Of a DNA stretch of 64,000 nucleotides, positions 31,550-43,290 are shown one piece after another. The DNA is from Seiridium cupressi (Eukaryota; Ascomycota; Sordariomycetes; Amphisphaeriales; Sporocadaceae), in NCBI GenBank assembly GCA_036674765.1, contig JARVKI010000006.1:124001-188000 (forward strand), written 5' to 3'. The translations under genes were made by a program, and so were the position numbers. The stretch's first letter is position 1. Every line of letters begins with the position of its first letter. Below the pieces are notes generated by a model. It was not told the DNA's origin. It was given only the letters and a program-made list of their open reading frames with translations, and made no database searches.

Positions 31550-34500
31550 TCATGTCCCTTCAGCAGGTTCGGCACTCATTGGCATCGACCAATCTTCCTC
31601 GTCCACGCTCTCTTGTAGACCATGAACGCTTGCTTCTTCATCATCTTCGCCCCCCTCCACGACCGGCAGGTTCGCCGTATTGTCACCCAGGATACGCTGC
31701 TCCTCAACAGTGCCGTTCCTGACCATGCTCGAAATCGCGCTAAAGCACCTAGGATAATCTGTCTTGACACTCGCCAGAACCCTGCCTGCCTCCCTGGACC
31801 ATGGGGCCATTTTATCCAGCTCCAGGTAGCCTTTGGCCAGGTGATACAAGGTATGAGAGACGGGGCGCAGATGTCTCTGCCAGCCTCCTTTCCGCCTCAG
31901 ATCCAGTGGGATTTGGTTCTTCATATTTGCCTTCTGGCGTGCGCGGGCCCAGCCAGTCCAGTTTGGCATGAGCCACTTTTCGCAGATCTCGAAAGCCTGC
32001 CCGTAGGCATGGCACTGGACGAGGCCCTGGACCTGCAGATTCCAGTTTTTGGAATCAACCTCGAAGCCGGCTTCCCTAACCTCCTCGATCAGCCTCTTCA
32101 AGGATTCAGTGTCGTTTTGCTCGATATACAGTGTCTGCATGACTTTGATAGCATCATTCAGGATATAGCGGAAGCGCGGAGAGACCCTTTCGGTGTGTGG
32201 CGTGTCTTCTGACCACTCTGGTGACAGCGCTCCTTCCTGGGCCATGGCGAACACTGTCTTCCACGTCTCCTCGAGCTCATCATATTTTTTCTCGGACAGG
32301 TTGGCCCACATGATGCTGTTGAGCATCCGGATCGGCAGCGGCTCGGAAGATGCAGCGTTGCCATAGGCTACGTAGCGGTACATGTCGATGAGTTCTTGGA
32401 CCTTGACGTAATCTTTCATCTGTGTGAAAATGTAGATTATTCTGCTGAAGTGGTAGGCTTGCTTATTCGTCCGCAGCAAGTTGCCCATTCGGGGTGTTTG
32501 TGAAGAGTGTTGAGACTTGTCCGAACGTTTACTTTGAACATTCCGGATACCGTAGGCCTTGTAGAAACGGCTCAGGGCGGCACCTAGAAGAGCCTGTTGC
32601 GAATGGCCCTGCCTGCGCTTGTGCGGGAGGTGTGACCACCGTGAAAAAGCCGTCATGAGTTCAATGAGACTGTCTGCCGAATCCCTCAATCCACATTGTT
32701 GCATCAACTTGTGTATCCTGACAGCCAAATCAACCTCGCCACTTTTGATGAAGGCACCCATGACAATGTGGAAGTGTTCTTCGTTGACCTCAAACACGCC
32801 ATTCTGTATGGCAACAGACAACAAGTGCAAGGCATGTTGAGACTGCCTACAGAGGGAAAGTCCTATCAGTAGTTCTTGGTATGTGTACTGATTGTAGGGC
32901 ACCTCCAAGTCTGTCATGCGGCCAAGGAGCCGGTTGATGCCGACAAGGTTGCGTCGGATAGCATAAGCATGCAATACCGTATTCCACAATTTGGGCTCCT
33001 TTAGCCCCCCGCCAGCGGCGCGAACACACAAGTCCTCCGCTGCGTCGAATAGGTCATTATGACAATACGCGTCAACCAGATTGCAGAGGATCGGGACTTC
33101 ATTAGTGGGTATATGCTCCTGCCGCGCACGGCGGTAGAGGTCGACGGTAAAGGCCAGGTCTCCCCGCTCTGATGCCATTCGCATGAGCGTGCCGACACTG
33201 ACGCGATCCATACCGCCCAGGCTCTCACAGAGCTTTTCAAAAGTAACCATCGCGCCATCGTAGTCGCCAGCCTTGGTATACGCATTGAGAAGAATATTCC
33301 AGCAATACCTATTTGGCTGCAGACGGAATTTGGTAGAGATTTCGTCAAATATTCGCTGGACCTCAGATACTTCTTGTCGAACGGCATGGACCTGCAGAAG
33401 GTGCGCAAACGTATCATCACCTTCCAAGACATTGGCACTCCCATGCACCTCGATGTACTCAGTCCAGAGCTGATAAACATGCTTCTTATCCCCAACAGAG
33501 GCATAGAAGCCCAAGAACTTTTGATACGCCCGCCGAGACCGTGTCTGGTGAAAAGTCGCCCAATCGCCCCAGAGCATTTCGATGCCAGGGAACTTGGTGT
33601 CCTTGGAGAGCATCGAGGCGTATGCATGGAATATCGTATGCAGGACTGCGTGGCTTGGACAACTCTCTGGGAGTCCCCGGTAGATCTTGTATACTTGGGT
33701 TAGTAGAACCTTGCGATTTTGGTGAGCGCCCCTTGAGTTGCGAATAAATTCCTCAAATGCAAGGGGATCATCAGTCATGCGTAGCAGAGTCAGGACTTGG
33801 TGCTCCGGGCAGACTGCCAACGCTCGCCTCACAAGCAGCTTCTTTAACGACTGTATCCCTTTCAAGCTCTTGATTTTTTTTATATATGGCCTGAGTCCGA
33901 TGACAATATCGGCAATGTTTGGAACTGTGCTCACGCGGCTCAGCTGACTAGTGATGCCTTGGAAATCCAAACGAGCAGCCATCTTGTCGTAGAGCAGCCA
34001 GAGATTGTACAAAGGTTGTCTTGACGGCGACTTCAAGGCTGCGGCGAGCATGAGATCGAATGCATTTACCAGGTACAATTGATCGATTTCGGGGTCTTGA
34101 AGCCCCTTTTTAAATATGTTTTGGGCCTGTTGAGTGTTTTGGAGGTTCATCTCGGCCTCAAGACCTGCCAAAAAGGAATAGCTATCCCAGCGGCTGGGGT
34201 CAAGCTTTTGAAAGAGCTCGGATATTTTCCAAGAGTCTGTAACTCGCCCCGTCTTGGACAGGAAGACAAGTGTTTGGCCCAGGTAGTGTTGCTTCGATTC
34301 TTCGTCGAGCAAGGTGTAATGATACCACACCTTGTCGGCATCTTCAGCATCATCCGAGATCAGGAGCTTCCTTAATTCCTCTAGGTGGTCGCCCTTCTCA
34401 TCCCCGAAAAATTCAATGAGATCCTCTTGGGAGAAGCCACTTCCGTAACTGGCTTCTACGGCGCCGGATTGTTGTGAATCGGGAATTACATCATGACCAA

Positions 34501-35050
34501 ATCTGGGCAGCTTCGGCTTGTCGTCTATGGAGCGATTCGGTTTGTCCGAAGTCCTGATTCTCCTCATTTGGACGGGCCTGACTGTCCCGTCTACTTTCCT
34601 GGCCTGCCCTACAGCAATGTTTGCAGCGTCGGATCTTTCATAGTCTGGTTCACGAGCTGGCGCTGAAGAGCTGTACAATCGAGGAGAGACTTTCGCAAAT
34701 GTTGCTGATGGCTTGTAAATATCGAGGCGATCGGAAGCCACTGGGCTGAAACGGCGCAGAAAAGCGAGGGTACCAGTGGGATACAAGAAATCAAGCAAGA
34801 AACTTGAGGCGCGCAAACTGGGATATCTTGGGTCCAGGGTGGTGGCGGCGTCTGAGGAAGCCGTGTCCATGCCGGAGTCGAAGACGCCATGCATTAGGAC
34901 CTGCCATGCGTTGGTGAGCTCGACATCAGCAGCGCCATGCTGCCAAAAGCCAGTATGGAGCTGGCGCCTGCTCCTGAAAGACTTTGTCGCAACAGGGAGG
35001 ACTCGTTGAAGGCCGCATGGTTCGAGGCTTGCCGCTGTCTTCTCCAGCAT
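31550..35050 (-). CDS. cya5: Mitochondrial pentatricopeptide repeat protein, Cya5/Pet309-like
   Basis: A single open frame of 1166 residues from the ATG at 35050; sixteen in-frame codons upstream start with GTG and are not used. The N-terminus is rich in Arg, Ser and Leu with few acids (FRSRRQLHTGFWQHGAAD), as in an imported mitochondrial protein. Helical repeats of the PPR type run through the central region, with units such as NRYCWNILLNAYTKAGDYDG and KLWNTVLHAYAIRRN. Length and N-terminal pattern resemble fungal proteins annotated as translation regulator Cya5, related to yeast Pet309, which stabilises and activates COX1 mRNA. I am confident of PPR and mitochondria, less so of the ortholog. 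It is divergent from SRP68, 788 bp away. Confidence 0.85.
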   Translation of the reverse strand: MLEKTAASLEPCGLQRVLPVATKSFRSRRQLHTGFWQHGAADVELTNAWQVLMHGVFDSGMDTASSDAATTLDPRYPSLRASSFLLDFLYPTGTLAFLRRFSPVASDRLDIYKPSATFAKVSPRLYSSSAPAREPDYERSDAANIAVGQARKVDGTVRPVQMRRIRTSDKPNRSIDDKPKLPRFGHDVIPDSQQSGAVEASYGSGFSQEDLIEFFGDEKGDHLEELRKLLISDDAEDADKVWYHYTLLDEESKQHYLGQTLVFLSKTGRVTDSWKISELFQKLDPSRWDSYSFLAGLEAEMNLQNTQQAQNIFKKGLQDPEIDQLYLVNAFDLMLAAALKSPSRQPLYNLWLLYDKMAARLDFQGITSQLSRVSTVPNIADIVIGLRPYIKKIKSLKGIQSLKKLLVRRALAVCPEHQVLTLLRMTDDPLAFEEFIRNSRGAHQNRKVLLTQVYKIYRGLPESCPSHAVLHTIFHAYASMLSKDTKFPGIEMLWGDWATFHQTRSRRAYQKFLGFYASVGDKKHVYQLWTEYIEVHGSANVLEGDDTFAHLLQVHAVRQEVSEVQRIFDEISTKFRLQPNRYCWNILLNAYTKAGDYDGAMVTFEKLCESLGGMDRVSVGTLMRMASERGDLAFTVDLYRRARQEHIPTNEVPILCNLVDAYCHNDLFDAAEDLCVRAAGGGLKEPKLWNTVLHAYAIRRNLVGINRLLGRMTDLEVPYNQYTYQELLIGLSLCRQSQHALHLLSVAIQNGVFEVNEEHFHIVMGAFIKSGEVDLAVRIHKLMQQCGLRDSADSLIELMTAFSRWSHLPHKRRQGHSQQALLGAALSRFYKAYGIRNVQSKRSDKSQHSSQTPRMGNLLRTNKQAYHFSRIIYIFTQMKDYVKVQELIDMYRYVAYGNAASSEPLPIRMLNSIMWANLSEKKYDELEETWKTVFAMAQEGALSPEWSEDTPHTERVSPRFRYILNDAIKVMQTLYIEQNDTESLKRLIEEVREAGFEVDSKNWNLQVQGLVQCHAYGQAFEICEKWLMPNWTGWARARQKANMKNQIPLDLRRKGGWQRHLRPVSHTLYHLAKGYLELDKMAPWSREAGRVLASVKTDYPRCFSAISSMVRNGTVEEQRILGDNTANLPVVEGGEDDEEASVHGLQESVDEEDWSMPMSAEPAEGT

Positions 35051-35838
35051 TGGAGAAGTTGTGTAACAGGCTGCCACCTTCGTCGTCCCTATTTTCACAC
35101 AATATACCAGGTCGTTGGAGGAGCAAGGGCGGGTGTTGTTGGGAGAGCTGTCATATCATTCTGGAACCTGAATGGGCCATTTCACATTAGCTCGGAACAA
35201 ATTTCGAAAGGTCTGATTGCAGCACTAACAACGAATCATGAATGCGCGTTCGTGGCAAATTGCGGCCTCGGAATTGCAGTAAAGACTCATTAGGCTGCTG
35301 TGTGGCTCTGACAGAGTCTCGTGCATTGAAGAATACCTACCTTGGGCACGCGGGTAGGAGGAGGATTTAGTTGGCAAATCGCAGCAAATGCTAGTTAATC
35401 CAGAGATCGAATGATGATTTGATTTTCTTCGCCGGCAGCCGGGGCGTGAACGCGCCGACATGTCCGATCCAAAAGCTTCCCCTGCTCCGTGAGTTCACTA
35501 ACGTTGGACCCTGGCAGCCGACCCACCACGAGCAACTAGTTACATTGTAGCCACTCAAGCCACTGCTTATATCCTGCCGATATTTTGCCAGTTGATCTCA
35601 CTGAACACCCCCCAATCCCGCGTTTGACTGGGCTAAATGTAGTTTATGAATTTTGGATTCACGTCAGTGATTAACCCCACCTATGTACCAAACGAGTCCA
35701 TAACTGGGTACCCTAGCCTCAACGCTCCTCATCCCACTTGAACGACCACCACTTCGGATCGCGAGTTACAGAGCGGTGCACCGAGTGGCATGGTCTAAGG
35801 GTACGATTGCTGGTGGACTGCTCATTCGACCGCCCGTT
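35051..35838. other. Bidirectional promoter region, PPR protein and SRP68
   Basis: 788 bp between two divergent start codons. There is no coding capacity beyond antisense and shadow frames. The stretch likely contains both promoters. Confidence 0.5.
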
Positions 35839-37754
35839 ATGGATATCACCAACTTCGTCGTCTCCTCCCGGAACCAGGCTCTCCTGTACGGAGACTACTC
35901 CACCTACCACAGGCAGCTTGGAAAGAAGCTCCTCAGCTGTCGCAAGAAGCTCAGCATCTCCGTCAAGAACCGGGGCAAGTTCACCAAGAAGGGCGACCAC
36001 AGGGAGGTTACGCCCGAACAGATTGCAGAGAACCATGCCTACCTCCATCTCCTCCTGCTCACAGCTGAGCGGGACTGGGCTCATGCTATGGAGCTGAAGG
36101 CTGTCCACTCGACAGATGCAAAGGGAATCACCGGTCGCAGTCGAACCCATATTATATCGAGGCTCAACAAAGCCGCTCGAATCGCCGATCGATTGGTAGA
36201 GCTCTTGTCGGGCAGCAGCGCCAGTGGTGCCAATAACATTGATGTACTGGAGGCAAAGGCGTATGCCGCCCTCATCAGGGGTGCTGAGAGGTTTGAGAGA
36301 CAGAATTGGGAGCAGTGCTTGAAGAGCTATGCCACCACGCGTATCATATACAATGCTTTGTCCTCAGTTCAGGGCCCCGACACTGTCAAGGACTTGATGT
36401 CCGAAACCATTGACCCCTCTATACGCTATGCCGCATACCAGCTCAAGATTCCTCGAACCCAGGCTATACCGACAATCGCCAGGAAGGCTTTCCCTTCAGA
36501 CAGCGCACTGCAGGCGGAGATCAACAAGTTGGATTCCAATCTTCTAAAGCAAACGAGCGCGGATGCACAGAAGGACCAGGTTGGTGCTCCCAGTGCGCCT
36601 CAAACAATCGATTGGAGGTCTCGAAAGGTCAAGATCGAGGACGCCGCGATTGCTGTAGCCCTGGCGTCTACCGAAGCAGCGACAACACGACTTGCAGAAC
36701 GACTTTCTTCGTCTGATGTTATTTTACCCAAGGAGATGGCCGCTGCCTACGATGAAGTCCTCATCGCCAGCCAGGATGTCGCAGACATAACGAAGCACGC
36801 AATCGACGAGTTGAAGGACGAGGGTGTCTCCCAGAATGACCCCAGAACTCAAAGTCTGCAGATCACTCGAACGGCCGTCAACTATCAGATGATCAGCTGG
36901 AGAATTGGACGTAATCGCGTGCTGAGCGGCAATCATGATGGTGCACTACTTGATTCTGCGCCCAACACTACCAGGAAAGCCAAGAAAGAGACAGAGAAGG
37001 AAACCGGTACCAAAAAGCCTAAACATGAAGCACCAGGCCGCCAGATTGCTCGACTCAAGGAGAAGGTGGTTCTCTATGATGCTACGCTTCAAAGCTTGGA
37101 TTCCATCAAGGACTTGCCTGGTGTCGCCGCAGACGAAGACCTCCAGAAGCAGTTGGACGCAACCTACAAGTACTTCCATGCTCTCAAGTAAGTCGCTCCA
37201 CATCGTGTGATTAAACTGGTGATGCTAATCGAAATGATAGGTGTTTGTCAATAGCCCGGTCTCAATCGCTTGCTGGAAATTCAGTCAACGCCTTGGCACT
37301 CACAAAGTATGCGCTGAACGAATGCCAGCAGTCAGCAAAATTCTTCGCAGACCATATGTCTACGGTGGAGGACGGAGCACCACTAAACATTGAGATTCGT
37401 GACAGCGATATTCACTTCCTGTCCAACCTCCTCAAGGGTGAACTTCAGCGATGTCGTGCCCTCGTAGAGATCGACAACGTGCGGGCCAAGTCACAGTCCA
37501 CAGGCACCAAGACAAGCATTCCTCTGGTCCAACGACTATTCGAATATCCAGCAGAAGGTATTGATCTCGAAAACTTAGTATCTTATCCTCCAAAGATGGA
37601 GTCAATTCCAGTCAAGCCTCTATTTTTCGATGTTGCTTGGAACTACATCCACTATCCCGGAAAAGCTTCCACTACGGCACCAGCACAGGTAGAGCAAAAG
37701 GTCGACCAAGACACCCCCAAGAAGAAGGGATGGTTCGGGTTTGGTCGAAGCTAG
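35839..37754 (+). CDS. SRP68: Signal recognition particle subunit SRP68
   Basis: Two exons (35839-37187 and 37241-37754) give 620 residues, the usual size for SRP68. The intron is 53 nt with a GTAAGT donor. The conserved N-terminal RNA-binding region is clear (RNQALLYGDYSTYHRQLGKK, then LLLLTAERDWAHAMELK). It is followed by helical TPR-like segments (ENWEQ-type repeats such as RFERQNWEQCLKSYA). SRP68 binds 7S RNA as a heterodimer with SRP72 and helps target nascent secretory proteins to the ER. The ATG at 35839 is the first one; an in-frame GTG upstream is rejected. The C-terminus is basic and ends GWFGFGRS. Confidence 0.94.
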
Positions 37755-38018
37755 AAACTCGTATTATAGCGAATTTATACACTCGCGGTTCATTCGTGGG
37801 CTTAAGACGATCTTGCAACCTGTGTAATAATCAATGCATGTAATGAATTATTATTTATGAATGCTTCCAAGCAATTCAGTGTCTCAATGAGATACTCGGG
37901 ATGCCGCCTGTCGGGGAATGGACAGTTTTCAGGCCACTGGTCATCCCTTGCTACGAACGCCTAACGACATAACAACCGTAAATTTTATGACGCGAATACC
38001 AAATATTATCATATCACA

Positions 38019-40358
38019 ATGAGAGGCCACAAGTCTTCTGGTAGCACGTCACGATTGATGGAGAGCGATAGTCAGCCTGTCGCAGCTTCAGGTTCGCCTC
38101 GCCGGACAGTGAATACACGGATCAAGCCTGCAGCCCTGCCGGTATACAACGACCAGAAGCACACGACTCAAAAACAAGTCCCACTATGGCTATTCATATC
38201 ATCTATATGCTTTTTTGTGATTACTCTAACTCTTGGTCTGGGCCTAGGCCTCGGATGCGTCTCACACATGTCGAGCATTCTCGCACCATCGCCTTTCAAC
38301 TACAGCAGTTACTACGGGATACCAGAGCACCCGAATATCGTGCCCATCGAAGGTCTAGTCAACAGCACGGAGCTTGATCTTAAGACGGGCCTCGAGGTTT
38401 CAAAACTATTCGACGTTCGGGAGTATATTTTCAACATTACCGAAGCCCTCGCCGCGCCCGACGGCTTCCAAAAGCCTATGATCCTCGTCAATGGACAAGC
38501 GCCTGGACCCCTGATTGAGGCTACCACGGGCGACAAGGTCCGTGTGCACGTCAACAATATGATGGGCAACCGGAGCACGACCATCCATTGGCACGGCATC
38601 AATCAGCACGGGTCGACCTGGATGGATGGCGTGGCGGGCATCAGTCAATGTGGCATCCCACCCGGGCAGAGCTTCACCTATGAATTTGTCGTCAAGGATC
38701 AGAGGGGCACGTATTGGTGGCATGCACATCTAAGCGCGCAGTACACGGACGGAGTTTATGGTCCCATCGTCGTTAGAGACCCCGACGAAAGAATACCAAG
38801 GACGGATGAGGAACGACTGATATTTCTAGGTGATGTATATCACACTTTTGGGTCAGTGGTACGTGTCCCGTATTTTCTAGCACTCTTTAAAATCTCTGTA
38901 GGGAAAACTCTCATGTTGACTCGAGCAGCTCCTCGAAAGTTACCTCAAACCGACCTCGAAATGGGTGGCTTACGAGTCCGGCGTTGAGCCCCTAGCGGAC
39001 AATATCTTGATCAACGGCCAGCACACATATAATTGCTCCGTGACATCGTCCACTTATCCGCCCGACCCGGCGTCGCCTTTTACGACGAACTGTACCGGCG
39101 GGCAACTGTATCACACAAAGGCCCGCAAGAATCAGACTATCCGGTTTCGCCTGATCAATAGCTCTTCGTTCCTGAGCTACTGGTTCAGTATTGACAATCA
39201 TACTCTGTCAATTGTCGAGCTCGACGGTGTGGAGATCGAGCCTATCAGTTCGAGGGGCGTGTACTTGAATGTCGGCCAGCGTGTTTCTGTGATCGTCACG
39301 GTAAACCAGACTGCGGGAAACTACTATATACGCGCTACTCTACCGCAGACATGTTTCCTGCCGTATGCTCCGTACACATCGACAGCTCTGGAAAGCACCG
39401 GCTACGCTGCTCGTGGTATTCTGTCATACGATGATACTCCGTTAGATGCGGAGCCAATCGGCGTCAGAGGCAACCTGTCGAATCCGTACGGAATCGAGAA
39501 CAATGGTGCACGAGGCGATGTGTGGGAGGGCTGCGACGATATGCCGTTCGATATGCCGCGGCCAATGAGGAAGATGAATGCAGTCGCGGTGGGAGAACGC
39601 AACTACCAATACATTGGATATATGTTCAGACAGGCCCAGAACGTCAATCGGATCTTCATCAACAAGGCACGTTTCCCTTTCGTATAAGCTAAGACTTCCC
39701 CGTCTGCGATCTGGCAAAGGTCACGGCTAACAAGACGTTGTAGACAGCCTACTCACCCCTCGAGGGCAATGCAACGATTTGGAAAGCGATAGACCAGAGG
39801 TTCAGCGCAGACGAGGAAGGGTCATATCATAGCTGGGACTTTGGCTTAAATCAGCAGGTTTTGCTCTTTCCAGACGCAGACAAGGGTGCTCAGGTCATGA
39901 TCAATTCCGAAGACGCCATGGAACACCCATGGCATATGCAGTATGTCGTCTCCCTTGTGCCTAAGCATTGAGCTCCCCACCCCCTTCCCTTTCTATGCCC
40001 CCTCCCCTATCAAGCAAAAGACCAGGATTCAACTAACCAGGCCAGCAGCGGGCACACCTTTCAGATAGTAGGCTGGGGCCCAGGGTCCTACGGCTCCCAG
40101 CCCAACGGCACGCATTGGAATCTCCAGAACCCAATGCGGCGAGATACCCTCACCATCCCGGCACAGAGCCACGTTGTCCTGCGCTTCACGACCGACAACC
40201 CGGGCCTTTGGGCACTACATTGCCACGTCGCCTGGCATATGGAAGGCGGCATGCTTGTTTCACTTGCTGAGAGACCGACCGACCTGGCAAGGATGGTGCA
40301 GGATATGGACCCGGAGACGAGGAGACGGAGTATGGGATTCTGTGGTACTCACAGTTAG
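38019..40358 (+). CDS. Membrane-anchored multicopper oxidase (laccase family)
   Basis: Four exons (38019-38858, 38929-39666, 39744-39940, 40049-40358) give 694 residues. All four copper motifs are present: HWHG near residue 190, WWHAH near 235, HPWHMHGHTF, and HCHVAWHMEGGM near the end, with Met ten residues after the Cys as axial ligand. A 53-residue hydrophilic N-terminus precedes one hydrophobic helix (LWLFISSICFFVITLTLGLG), so this is probably a type II membrane protein with the catalytic part outside or in the lumen. Many N-glycosylation sites follow. Family members oxidise phenols, metals or related substrates while reducing oxygen to water; the substrate is not predictable. The second intron appears to use a GC donor (39667); a GT donor at 39682 would add five residues. 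Confidence 0.88.
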
Positions 40359-41033
40359 GCTCTATCTAAGAGTTTATGCAGACAAATCAGTTCACGAAAC
40401 ACTAATGATAACTTTAGTCTCTCTCAATCGGCATGGTTGCATTTCGTGTTTTGGCTGAACATGTACGTCGAGCATGATGGTTTTTCATGATATAACACTG
40501 TCTAGACTTCGAAGCTTTACAGACTGTGTGCTCTTGCATGGGCAAGTAGATTAAACAATACTGCAGAGGCGACGGTGCTATGTTCCGGAGATTGTCCCAA
40601 GTATTGATTCTTAGTGATGATAGTCGACCTGATCAATAGAAGCAGAGAGAGTATCACGGTCTTATGGAGAGAATTTCAAGTGTTTTGAGAGGGGATTCAT
40701 TATTAAGTTTTGAATGCTATACGCCTCGCCTTTATTTACACAGAGCTCGACCGCGAGCCGCCCTTCCAGATGCTGCCATTCATATCATTCAGAAACCGTG
40801 TTGGAGAAAACCTCTTCCAACTGACAGGCAAAAAGCTTTTGATGTCATCTCAGAACGCCCCAATCCAGTCCGCAATTTATCAACACAAGGGCTTCCGGAA
40901 ACGTGGCTGAAAATGAAGAGCGGTAATATGAGTACAGGGTGGAAGTACAAGTATGAAGTGAGAAGGCGCTGTGATCCCCCGCCTCATATAGTGGTATCTA
41001 AAACAAGAAAGAGAAAAGTCTCAGAGAGATATT
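40359..41033. other. Convergent intergenic region, oxidase and SSC1
   Basis: About 675 bp between the 3' ends of the oxidase and the mitochondrial Hsp70 genes. The open frame at 40664-41146 runs into the SSC1 antisense and is not called. Confidence 0.5.
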
Positions 41034-43290
41034 TTACGGCTTCTTCTCATCCTCGGGCTTGGCCTCCGAGGAGCCCTCGGTGCTGCTGGATTGCTCACCA
41101 CCCTCGGCACGAGCCTTGTGCATCTTGTCGAAGAGGTTCAAGCTAGCCATCTGGAGCTCGTCGGTCTTCTCCTTGATCTCAGCTGAGGTAGCAGTGCCCT
41201 CGCCAGACTGGCTCTTGCTGACAAACTCGCGGAGGGAGCTGATCTTCTCACGGATGCCATCAGCCTCAGTCTTGTCGAGTCTGTCGGCGAACTCGTTCAG
41301 GGCTTTCTCAGTATCGTTCAAGACACTGTCGGCGCGGTTGGCAGACTCAATAGCTGCCTTGCGCTCCTTGTCAGCCTCAGCATACTTCTCAGAGTCCTGA
41401 ACCATCTGTTCGATCTCAGAGTCAGAGAGACCAGAGCCTGATGCAATGGTGATGGACTGATCCTTGTTGGTGCTCTTGTCCTTGGCGTGGACGTGGACAA
41501 TGGAGTCGGCATCAATGTCGAAGGTAACCTCGACCTGAGGAACACCACGGTGGGCCGGGGGGATTCCAACAAGCTGGAAGTTGCCCAGGAGCTTGTTGTC
41601 ACGAACAAGCTCACGCTCACCCTGGTAGACCTTGATCTCGACAGCAGTCTGGAAGTCAGCGGCAGTGGAGAAGACCTGCGACTTCTTGGTGGGGATAGTG
41701 GTGTTGCGGTTGATAAGACGGGTGAAGACACCACCGAGAGTCTCAATACCGAGCGACAGAGGAGTGACGTCGAGGAGCAAGAGGTCCTTGACCTCACCAG
41801 ACAGGACAGCACCCTGGATAGCAGCACCGATGGCGACAGCCTCGTCAGGGTTGACAGACTTGGCAGGGTCCCGTCCGAAAATGTTCTTGACAGACTCGGA
41901 AACCTTGGGCATACGGGTCATACCACCCACGAGGATGACCTCCTGGATATCCTTGGCTTGGAGACCAGCATCCTTCAGGGCCTTGCGGACAGGCTCGATA
42001 GTCTTGGTGATCAGAGGATCCATCATGCGCTCAAGCTCAGATCGGGTCATCTTGCTGTTGATGTGCTTAGGACCAGAGGCGTCGGCAGTGATGAAAGGCA
42101 GAGAGATGTCAGTCTGGAGGGAAGAAGACAACTCGATCTTGGCCTTCTCAGCAGCCTCGCGGATTCTCTGGATAGCCATGCGGTCGTTGGACAGGTCGAT
42201 ACCGGACTCCTTCTTGAAAGTGTTGACGAGGTGGCGAACCAAGAAGATATCAAAATCTTCACCACCCAAGTGGGTGTCACCGTTGGTAGACTTGACCTCG
42301 AATACGCCGTTCTGGATTTCGAGAACAGAGATATCGAAAGTACCACCACCAAGATCGTAGACAGCGACAACGCGGTCGGCCTCCTTCTCAAGACCGTAGG
42401 CCAGGGCAGCGGCGGTAGGTTCGTTGACAACACGGAGGACGTTCAAACCAGAGATCTGACCAGCATCCTTGGTGGCTTGACGTTGCGAGTCGTTGAAGTA
42501 AGCAGGGACAGTGACAACGGCATTCTTAACAGGCTTGCTGAGGTATGCCTCGGCAGTCTCCTTCATCTTGTTGAGGACGAAACCACCGACTTGCGAAGGA
42601 GAGTACTTCTGGCCACGAGCCTCAACCCAAGCATCGCCGTTGGTGTGCTGAACAATCTTGTATGGCACCTCCTTGATGTCACGCTGAACCTCAGCATCGG
42701 TGAACTTGCGTCCAATCAATCGCTTGGTAGCAAACAGTGTGTTCTCGGGGTTGACGACGGCCTGACGCTTGGCGGCGACACCGACTAACCGTTCGCCGTC
42801 TTGGGCGAAGGCTACTACTGATGGTGTTGTTCTGGCACCTGTTGCGTAGGATGTAAGCATATAGGCGGCGTGAGGCAGAAGAGCTTCCGCGACTTACCCT
42901 CTGAGTTCTCAATGATCTTGGGGACCTTTCCCTCCATGATGGCAACGGCGGAATTGGTGGTACCTACGGCAACATGTTAGCAGTGTGCCCCAGTGCTCAC
43001 CGTGTGCGACTATGTTGGCGACTTACCCAAATCGATACCAATCACGGCGCCCTGAACCTTCCCTTCTGTGGACTCATAACGAGCAAAGCTCGAGCCCAGG
43101 GGCTTTCGCATCGGCGCAGCCCATCGTGCTGCTGTGGTTGCTCTGGGAAGCTGTGCACAACGTCTGTCAGTTCAAGTTCGAATGGGTGGTCGCCAAGTGT
43201 GATGGCGTGCAGTGAGGAGTGGCCGCTGGAAGACGGCAGCAAAACGCCGGAACAGTGACTTACAGCTCTGGAGAAACGCGCAGCCAGCAT
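41034..43290 (-). CDS. SSC1: Mitochondrial Hsp70 chaperone (Ssc1)
   Basis: Four exons (43264-43290, 43027-43150, 42898-42963, 41034-42838) give 673 residues. A mitochondrial presequence ([19 protein letters not shown]) precedes the ATPase domain, whose phosphate motif [18 protein letters not shown] is split by an intron. Further Hsp70 signatures are [17 protein letters not shown] and [13 protein letters not shown], and the substrate-binding domain begins after the [12 protein letters not shown] linker. In yeast, Ssc1 pulls precursors through the TIM23 channel with Tim44 and folds proteins with Mdj1 and Mge1. Mdj1 is encoded about 20 kb away in this window. The heat-shock role is known for the family; I found no exact heat-shock element upstream. 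Introns cluster near the 5' end. Confidence 0.96.
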
